Source of the DNA: a bacterium
Lineage (GTDB): Bacteria > Blakebacterota > Blakebacteria > Blakebacterales > Blakebacteraceae
Reading direction: 5' to 3'
DNA length: 26,437 bases
Assembly (NCBI GenBank): GCA_025774615.1
Contig: JALGVQ010000044.1
Coordinates: 1 to 26,437 of the forward strand
Below the pieces are notes generated by a model. That model saw nothing but the letters and a program-made list of their open reading frames with translations, ran no database searches and was not told the origin of the DNA. The position numbers and the translations under genes are program-made. This document shows positions 20,915 through 26,437 of the stretch, in pieces (position 1 is the stretch's first letter; each line of letters opens with the position of its first letter).

Positions 20915-23773
20915 TTAAGGGGTGGGAGGGATCACATGGCGCACACGCGCCATGAAAACCTGCCCTGTTTCGCGTATAATCTTCGCGTCTCGCTCACATG
21001 CCTCTTTATCTTTATGCAGGCCGACAAAGACACGGTACCAATCACCCAATCCCGGTACTTCTTCGGTACGCAGCCAGATTTGTTCAGTTTCGGTAATGTG
21101 CAGTTGTGTCAGCGCGGCCCTGAGCGATTCGGCATCTTCGAGGTTCCTGAAAGAGCCGACGTGCACGCTCCAGGTTGGTTTCTCCATGACTGCTGGTTCG
21201 AAGGTTGATGGTTCACTGATAGGCAGAGATGTGGACGGTGCCATCGGAATTGAGGTGGGTACATCTTCGATTGCCTGTACCGTTGATTCGGAACAAGACC
21301 CAAGAAGCATGGATACAACAAGAAATATTACTGCAGCAGCAAGAGCTATCCAGGCCCATAGTGGAATCTTTCTGAACCAGGATTCCTCCCCATCTTCCTC
21401 GCTTACCTCGATTTCCGGCTTATCAGAACTAATATCTCTGATCACGTCTCCCGAGTGTTCTTCCCCCTCTTTGGACGTTTCATTATCATTCTTGTCAAAA
21501 TAATCAATTTTAACCCAAGACGTTTCATCTTTCGTTCCGCTGATTCTGTACGACTCCGACCTGTCACGTTCCCGTTTTTCTACGTAGTCCTGCTCTTCCT
21601 TTTTGAAGAGACTCTTCACCATGCCGAGAAGCGTCTTCTTCTCTTTCGTTTCCTCACCGTAGTACTTGGTCATGTACTGGCTGTAAGGAGAATAGCCGCC
21701 GATCTCTGCCTTCACGTCGTTCATCGCCAGACCGAGTACATGAGCACCAACGTTTGAGAGATGGAATTTTGCTCGACGCAGGGCGTTTCGGGGAACTTTT
21801 CCGACCTGATAAATCAGAACTGCCCAATCGACCTGGCGACCAACGATCGCCGCGTCGGTGACCGGCAGGATCGGTGGACAGTCAACCAGGACCATGTCGT
21901 ATTCTTCACTCGCCTCCTCGATCATCTGGGCGAAACGGGGCGAGCTCAGGAGCTCTGATGGGTTAGGGGGGATACCACCGGCCGTGACGATGCTCAGATT
22001 ATCCAGTCCGGGCATCTGCATGATGTTCTGCAGGCTGAGCGGTCCCACCATCATGTCGGTGATTCCCTTGACACAGTCGCGCCACTCCTTCTGACCGGTC
22101 AGAATGTCGGTCATACCGCTCTCAAGAGAGAGACCGAATGACTTGTAAACAGTGGGGCGGCGCATGTTGCATCCCATGAGAAGAACACGATTACCGGCCT
22201 GGGCGACTGTGATGGCCAGGTTCGCCATCGTAGTAGACTTGCCCTCCTGCAGACTCGATGAAGTAATTACAAAGGTATTTTTGGTTTCGATCGATTCTCC
22301 GGTGCCGCCAATTGCAAATTGAAGGTTTGTCCGGAGGGTTCTGTAGGCCTCAGCGGCAGGTGACTTGGGATCGTACTGAGTAATGAGTCGCGCAAACATC
22401 GTGAGGTGGGGATGACCTTCAAGCTCAGGGTTCTGCTCCACGAGCTGCTCGCTCATCCTCTCGACCGGAAGATGAGGAATCACCGCAAGGACCGGTACTT
22501 CAATGTATTCCTCCACATCTTCGATGGTGCCGATAGAGGTGTCCATCGTCTCGATGACGAAGGCGATGACAATACCGAGCATGAATCCCAGCAACAGACC
22601 GATAACGGTCTTCAGACCTTGTCCACCGCCCAGATCCGATGCAGCCGTAGTGGGGTAACCTACAATGGAGACCTCATCGACAGTGCCTGCGGTTCTGATC
22701 TGAACTTCCTGCAGACTCGTTTCCAGCTGTGTGACTAACTGGGTATTCAGGTCCACCTTTCTCTGAAGGGTAGCCAGCTCTACTTCTTCGCCAGGAAACT
22801 CAAGTAATCGGGTGTTGTATTCCTCAAGCCTGATTTCTATCTGGGTGATATCCTGCTCGACCGACTCGAGGAGTTCTCCGCGTACGATATCGATCCTCTC
22901 ATCAAGGATGCGAATCGGCTCAGCGTCCTTGGTGTAGGTGAGCAGGAGCCGGTTTCGATCGGACAGCAGGGAAGAGAGTTGGGAGTCATTCTCGATGTAC
23001 TGGGAGAGGAATGTTGGATCGGTTGAGATCCCGGCAGATGTGAATCCCTCATTACCCTCCATCAAGCTGAGTTTCATTATGTTGAGAGTAGCGAGCCGGT
23101 CGGAAAGGATAGTCCTGCGTTCAATGAGGGGGAGGAGAGCGGCAGCATCAGAGAGGGAGTAAGGTAGATTGCTCTGTCGGAATTCCTTGAGTTGTGTCTG
23201 AAGAGAATCGAGGTTGCCGTTGATTTGTCCCAGGGATCTTAAAATTTCTGATTCAGCGCGATCATTCTGCTCGGTTGCTTTGGTTCTGCTGTAGTTCTTG
23301 AACCCCCTGGCTGCAAAGGTAGCCAGTTGCATAGCTTCCTCTTTTGTTGCCCCTCTCGCCGTGATATCAATAAGGCCGGAATATCCTACCTGCTCCGCAC
23401 TGATACGATTTTCCAGGTTGGTGATAGCGCCCCACCAGATCGAATCATTATGGGCGTTCTCGAATACCAGATCTTCCGGAATGGTATCATCCATCAGCTT
23501 GGCCGTCTCAAGAAGCACCGGCTGGCTGGAGATGAGCATGGTCTGGGTTGCGATATTATCTTCGGAACTCCAGGAGAATGTCTCCAGCATTAATCCGGTG
23601 AGATCGCTGGCCTCAGTAATCCTGACCGTTGCGGTGGCCTCCCAGGTAGCATCCGTATCCATCGACATCACAAATGAGAGGCCGCCCAGTCCGATTGAGA
23701 TCGCTACGATCACAATGACGTGGCGGCGGAGGATGCGGAAATAATCGCGCAGGTTCAGTTCGTAGCGAGCCAT
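20915..23773 (-). CDS. Wzc-type tyrosine autokinase with extra C-terminal TM and SPOR domain
   Basis: Co-polymerase and tyrosine kinase that controls chain length and export with the Wza partner. Order (952 residues): Wzz domain with TM1 near 17-36, a periplasmic coiled-coil stretch (about 170-360), TM2 near 389-408, and a BY-kinase domain. The kinase has Walker A SSSLQEGKST (505-514, Lys512) and Walker B MVLVDCPP (627-634). The Tyr cluster (Tyr694, 697, 700, 704, 705) follows the kinase. The Walker A' segment reads LLMGCNMRR (531-539), with Gly and Asn where family members have two Asp. Unlike normal Wzc, which ends at the Tyr cluster, a charged acidic linker (710-800), TM3 (804-825) and a periplasmic SPOR domain follow (about 867-947: WSVHVGSFRN, DWYRVFVG). 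The start lies 3 bp behind the wza stop. Confidence 0.93.
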   Translation of the reverse strand: MARYELNLRDYFRILRRHVIVIVAISIGLGGLSFVMSMDTDATWEATATVRITEASDLTGLMLETFSWSSEDNIATQTMLISSQPVLLETAKLMDDTIPEDLVFENAHNDSIWWGAITNLENRISAEQVGYSGLIDITARGATKEEAMQLATFAARGFKNYSRTKATEQNDRAESEILRSLGQINGNLDSLQTQLKEFRQSNLPYSLSDAAALLPLIERRTILSDRLATLNIMKLSLMEGNEGFTSAGISTDPTFLSQYIENDSQLSSLLSDRNRLLLTYTKDAEPIRILDERIDIVRGELLESVEQDITQIEIRLEEYNTRLLEFPGEEVELATLQRKVDLNTQLVTQLETSLQEVQIRTAGTVDEVSIVGYPTTAASDLGGGQGLKTVIGLLLGFMLGIVIAFVIETMDTSIGTIEDVEEYIEVPVLAVIPHLPVERMSEQLVEQNPELEGHPHLTMFARLITQYDPKSPAAEAYRTLRTNLQFAIGGTGESIETKNTFVITSSSLQEGKSTTMANLAITVAQAGNRVLLMGCNMRRPTVYKSFGLSLESGMTDILTGQKEWRDCVKGITDMMVGPLSLQNIMQMPGLDNLSIVTAGGIPPNPSELLSSPRFAQMIEEASEEYDMVLVDCPPILPVTDAAIVGRQVDWAVLIYQVGKVPRNALRRAKFHLSNVGAHVLGLAMNDVKAEIGGYSPYSQYMTKYYGEETKEKKTLLGMVKSLFKKEEQDYVEKRERDRSESYRISGTKDETSWVKIDYFDKNDNETSKEGEEHSGDVIRDISSDKPEIEVSEEDGEESWFRKIPLWAWIALAAAVIFLVVSMLLGSCSESTVQAIEDVPTSIPMAPSTSLPISEPSTFEPAVMEKPTWSVHVGSFRNLEDAESLRAALTQLHITETEQIWLRTEEVPGLGDWYRVFVGLHKDKEACERDAKIIRETGQVFMARVRHVIPPTP

Positions 23774-23776
23774 GGA

Positions 23777-24868
23777 TTATTTCTTGACCGAATCGATGAG
23801 AATGGTGGCAATGACAGCCGTCTGCAGGATCGACCACGTATCCCTGAAGAACGAGATCGTCGAGTCGTAGGCGCTCCGTCCGACATGAAGGATATCGCCC
23901 GGTTCGAGTCGCATATTGGCAAGCATATCTCCCTTTTTCAGGATATCACGATAGGGGACCTTGTAGAGGACCGCGTCCATCCCCCGCCCGCGTACGAGGG
24001 TGACCCATCTCGTCTGCGCCCTCGCCGTCGGCCCTCCGGCCTCGGAGATGGCGTCCAGCACCGTCATACCGGGTCGTGGCTGGAGCATACTCTGCTGAGT
24101 GACTTCGCCCAGGACGAAGATCCTGTGTTGGGTGACCGTAGTCGAGGGCACGAGAACGACATCTCCACGATCAAGGACGGGATTCTGACTCTCATCAGCG
24201 TTATAGATCGTTGCAGTAAGGTCGAACATACCCGACCTGCCAGAGATGTCAGTGATCATGATGGCGGATCGATCAGCGTTCTCGCCGAACGCCGCATTGG
24301 TCAGGATGAAGTCGAGCAGAGTAGTGCGACGTTCGAGCGCATAGCGCCCTTCGCCTGAACTGCCGCCGCCCCCCCCCCGCGATGCAACCTCTCCCATGAG
24401 GGTGATATGCGCTCCCCGATAGGTAAGGATCCTTAAAGTGGGCTGTGGACGTCTGAGAGTGGATGAGAGGATGTCTGCCAGATGCTCTTCTGCTTCAGGA
24501 ACGGTCAGACCGCCGATCATGATCGGAGCGCTGGAGATGTGGGTTGGGAGTCGTACTTCGCCACCCGATCCGACGCGGACCGGATAGGTTATTGGACCAT
24601 TCTCGAGGGAGAGAGTCAGTTCGATATCATCATCAGGATTGAGGCGGTAGTAAAACGCACCCTCGACGGTACGGAAAACCGCGTTGCTCTCAGGATGCGG
24701 GGCTCTCTGCCATGTTTGCCCGGCCTCAAGATCAGATGGAAGTATGATCGCCGATTCCGATCCCTGATCGGAAGGGAGGTAGGTCGTCAGATCCGATCCA
24801 CCCGCACAGGCGGATAGAACGACGCCCAGGATCAGCGCAACTGTACAGACTGGAAGCGATCGCCTCAT
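23777..24868 (-). CDS. Wza-type polysaccharide export outer-membrane lipoprotein
   Basis: Poly_export/SLBB protein that forms the outer-membrane export channel. The 363-residue product starts with a lipoprotein signal (MRRSLPVCTVALILGVVLSA, lipobox LSAC, Cys21). The Poly_export domain shows FYYRLNPDDDIEL near 72-84, then an SLBB-like unit from about 153 (HITLMGEVASRG) and a second from about 248 (HRIFVLGEVTQQS, TVLDAISEAGG). It ends with a helix rich in aliphatic residues (WSILQTAVIATILIDSV), as in Wza. ATG 24868 is chosen because the lipobox then fits a normal signal peptide; the open frame continues upstream to 24967 without one. GGAG is about 11 bp ahead. First gene of the minus-strand operon. 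A ten-G run codes for five glycines at 165-169. Confidence 0.93.
   Translation of the reverse strand: MRRSLPVCTVALILGVVLSACAGGSDLTTYLPSDQGSESAIILPSDLEAGQTWQRAPHPESNAVFRTVEGAFYYRLNPDDDIELTLSLENGPITYPVRVGSGGEVRLPTHISSAPIMIGGLTVPEAEEHLADILSSTLRRPQPTLRILTYRGAHITLMGEVASRGGGGGSSGEGRYALERRTTLLDFILTNAAFGENADRSAIMITDISGRSGMFDLTATIYNADESQNPVLDRGDVVLVPSTTVTQHRIFVLGEVTQQSMLQPRPGMTVLDAISEAGGPTARAQTRWVTLVRGRGMDAVLYKVPYRDILKKGDMLANMRLEPGDILHVGRSAYDSTISFFRDTWSILQTAVIATILIDSVKK
24369..24378 (-). repeat. Run of ten G inside the wza-type gene
   Basis: The coding strand carries an uninterrupted G10 (C10 on the + strand), followed by GGC codons; it encodes the Gly-rich turn of the first SLBB unit. Slippage by one base would truncate the export protein. 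The run is long for a coding region of this GC content. Confidence 0.9.
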
Positions 24869-24938
24869 GATGCAGGTTCTCCGGAGCACTCGAATGCTCA
24901 TCCGCCGAAGTCGATGAATCCTCAGAGGATGATACCCA

Positions 24939-24967
24939 TTAATACTGACATGATAATGGCATGACAA
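24939..24967 (-). promoter_or_regulatory. Likely promoter of the polysaccharide operon
   Basis: On the minus strand TTGTCA (24962-24967, five of six bases of the sigma-70 -35 box) is followed by a 17-bp spacer and TATTAA (24939-24944, four of six of the -10 box). The transcript would have a leader of about 65 bases before the wza ATG. This is the best promoter match in the 199-bp divergent gap between wza and the GT4 gene. Confidence 0.5.
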
Positions 24968-24974
24968 AGTTGCT

Positions 24975-24986
24975 AGTATGCATACT
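24975..24986. promoter_or_regulatory. 12-bp perfect palindrome next to the operon promoter
   Basis: AGTATGCATACT is its own reverse complement and lies 7 bp upstream of the predicted -35 box of the minus-strand operon, in the middle of the divergent gap. It is a candidate binding site for a dimeric regulator acting on one or both transcripts. No second copy was noticed in the window. Confidence 0.4.
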
Positions 24987-25067
24987 GCTGGATCATGGTA
25001 AAGTTCGACGGAGCATCCATGACCCGTTGAGGCTGAAACTCTTACCTGTCAGGAGACCGAATCTGAC

Positions 25068-26144
25068 ATGAGACTGCTGCACGTCATAGAAGACCTCGGT
25101 GTAGGTGGGATCGAACGTCTGCTGGAGGATCTCCTCCCGCGACTGCGTGATTCCGGTCACAATGTCGAGGTGTTATGTCTCTGGCAGGGAGGAGTAGTAG
25201 CCGAGAAATTGAAACAAAACGGGTTCACGGTCCACCTGGCAGGAATGCAGAGTTACTGGAATCCAGGGTATGTGATCCGGACCTCAAGATTGATCAGGAA
25301 ACTGGATGTGGACCTGGTCCATGCCCATGGTTCGTTTGCCAACATTTTTACCGGGTTTGCCAGCATGCTGCCCGGTTTTCCTCCCCTCATTATCCAGCAC
25401 CACACCCTCTGGACCGGTGGTGTGTTCCGGCGGCAGGTCCTGGCTGAGAAGGGCGCAGGCAGTAAAGCAGCTCGTGTTCTCTGCGTCTCGCACGCAACAG
25501 CTGATTCGCTGACGAACGCTGGTATCGTCTCCAGAGAAAAGATACGTGTTGTCCAAAACGGGATAGAGATCGACCGGTTTCCGGTTACTGAGATGTCGGA
25601 TCGCCGCCGCATCATCAGCGTAGGGTCGCTCGCCCCCCACAAAGGACACATGGTCCTGCTCGAGGCGATGGGGCTCGTTCTCCAGCAGTGTTCGGATGCG
25701 TTTCTGACCTTTATTGGAGACGGCTCAGAGAGATCCCGGATCGAGGAGAGGATCGAGGAACTCGACTTACAGGATCACGTGCGACTGGAAGGAATCGTTG
25801 ATGATGTCCAGGGCTGCCTCAGCAGCGCGGGATTGTTCGTGTTTCCCTCTATAGAGAGAGAAGGGCTCGGGATCGCCTCACTGGAGGCCATGGCATCGGG
25901 ACTCCCGGTCGTTGCTTCAGATTGTGGCGGCATCAGCGAGGTCATCGAACACGGTGTGACCGGAGTGCTGGTCCCCCCGGGAGATTCCAGAGCACTGGCG
26001 GGTGCTGTTATCAGACTCATTTCGGATCGGGAGGAAGCCGAGCGACTGGCCGCGGCTGGACGCAGGCGGGTGGAAGAACACTTCACAGTTGAGCAGACCT
26101 GCCGGGAACTCCTGGCCGTCTACGAAGAGGTGCTGAGTGGGTAA
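25068..26144 (+). CDS. GT4-family glycosyltransferase
   Basis: The 358-residue GT-B glycosyltransferase shows HVIEDLGVGGIERLL at 5-19 (N-terminal glycine loop), LVHAHGSFAN near 103-112, QNGIEIDRF near 163-171 and VGSLAPHKGH in the donor domain. The signature EREGLGIASLEAMASG gives the two acidic residues, followed by DCGGISEVI. It probably adds a sugar from a nucleotide donor to the exopolysaccharide repeat unit. ATG 25068 has AGGAGA (25051-25056) upstream, at a slightly long spacing. It is divergent from the wza operon and sits across the shared regulatory gap, and its end overlaps the next gene by 8 bp, so a rightward glycosyltransferase operon begins here. Confidence 0.93.
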   Translation: MRLLHVIEDLGVGGIERLLEDLLPRLRDSGHNVEVLCLWQGGVVAEKLKQNGFTVHLAGMQSYWNPGYVIRTSRLIRKLDVDLVHAHGSFANIFTGFASMLPGFPPLIIQHHTLWTGGVFRRQVLAEKGAGSKAARVLCVSHATADSLTNAGIVSREKIRVVQNGIEIDRFPVTEMSDRRRIISVGSLAPHKGHMVLLEAMGLVLQQCSDAFLTFIGDGSERSRIEERIEELDLQDHVRLEGIVDDVQGCLSSAGLFVFPSIEREGLGIASLEAMASGLPVVASDCGGISEVIEHGVTGVLVPPGDSRALAGAVIRLISDREEAERLAAAGRRRVEEHFTVEQTCRELLAVYEEVLSG

Positions 26145-26437
26145 CGGCCTGAAAGTCCTTTATTTTTCGAGTTTTGGCGACTATCGCGGTGGAGGGCAAC
26201 GCAGTCTGGATCTGCTGATACAGGGGATGATGGGAAAAGGGGTCTCACCGGTTGTAGTCGCGCCGGAAGAAGGGGCCCTGCTCACTTCACTTGAACAGCA
26301 GGGCGTTGAGACCAGGATCATCGCCCTCCCACCTCTGCGAAGTCTCAGGATCGACAGGATCGCCGGGGCGATCCGGAATATCAGGAGTACCCTGGAAGAG
26401 TTGGAGGTGAACCTGGTTCACACCGATGGTCCACGGT
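26137..26437 (+). CDS. Glycosyltransferase (GT4-type N-terminus), 3' end outside window
   Basis: From GTG 26137 an open frame runs to the window end (about 100 residues): a start like GNGLKVLYFSSFGDYRGGGQ with the Gly-rich loop of GT-B enzymes, then LVHTDGPR near the end, like the LVHAHG strand of the preceding gene. GAGG (26127-26130) lies 6 bp ahead, inside the end of the previous gene; the 8-bp overlap supports coupling. The donor-binding half is not visible, so the family call rests on the N-terminal domain only. Confidence 0.75.
   Translation, partial: MGNGLKVLYFSSFGDYRGGGQRSLDLLIQGMMGKGVSPVVVAPEEGALLTSLEQQGVETRIIALPPLRSLRIDRIAGAIRNIRSTLEELEVNLVHTDGPR

Noticed and set aside
20922-21503. 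Plus-strand open frame of about 193 codons opposite the SPOR end of the kinase gene
   Set aside because: The minus strand reads a clear linker, membrane helix and SPOR domain; the plus-strand product is a Ser/Thr-rich shadow.

Overview
The window is a 26.4 kb piece of a Gram-negative bacterial chromosome. The evidence is a Wza-type outer-membrane export lipoprotein, a GT9 (heptosyltransferase-type) enzyme and a periplasmic SPOR domain. The DNA is moderately GC-rich, genes are tightly packed with many 4-bp start/stop overlaps, and GTG and TTG starts are frequent. I cannot fix the phylum. The gene set would suit an FCB-group or Gemmatimonadota-like lineage, but that is a weak inference. I see no insertion sequence, prophage, integrase or CRISPR array.

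Left part (1-9.5 kb, mostly + strand): housekeeping genes. A translationally coupled run holds metG (5' end outside the window, cut just at the HIGH motif), a TatD hydrolase, rsmA, an unrecognised polytopic membrane protein and rdgB. tRNA-Pro(UGG) follows, then an unrecognised exported protein on the minus strand. Next come a tRNA-Arg(UCU)/His(GUG)/Glu(UUC) cluster, a perfect 10-bp hairpin, an Mrp/ApbC iron-sulfur carrier, a stand-alone proline dehydrogenase and an exported TPR protein that ends at a strong intrinsic terminator.

Right part (9.5-24.9 kb, minus strand): an exopolysaccharide locus read leftwards from a divergent promoter region near 24.95 kb. In transcription order it holds: wza-type export lipoprotein, wzc-type tyrosine autokinase, O-antigen-ligase/Wzy-type polymerase, GT9, GT4, a 162-bp gap with a possible second promoter, an ExeA-like AAA ATPase, a membrane protein with a decayed PHP domain, a WbqC-family protein, a PIG-L deacetylase, a DegT/DnrJ aminotransferase, a WecA/TagO-type initiating phosphoglycosyl transferase, and finally a broken HD-GYP gene. 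Together they can start a lipid-linked glycan, decorate it (deacetylation, amination), elongate, polymerise and export it. No Wzx flippase is visible inside the window. On the other side of the divergent promoter, two GT4-type glycosyltransferases run rightward (the second cut by the window end), so the locus continues.

Most notable points: (1) the Wzc-type kinase has an extra C-terminal part with a third membrane segment and a periplasmic SPOR domain, a layout I do not recognise as standard; (2) the same protein has lost both aspartates of its Walker A' motif; (3) the wza gene carries a run of ten G, a possible phase-variation switch; (4) the HD-GYP gene is broken by a frameshift and by loss of about 30 conserved codons after the GYP motif.
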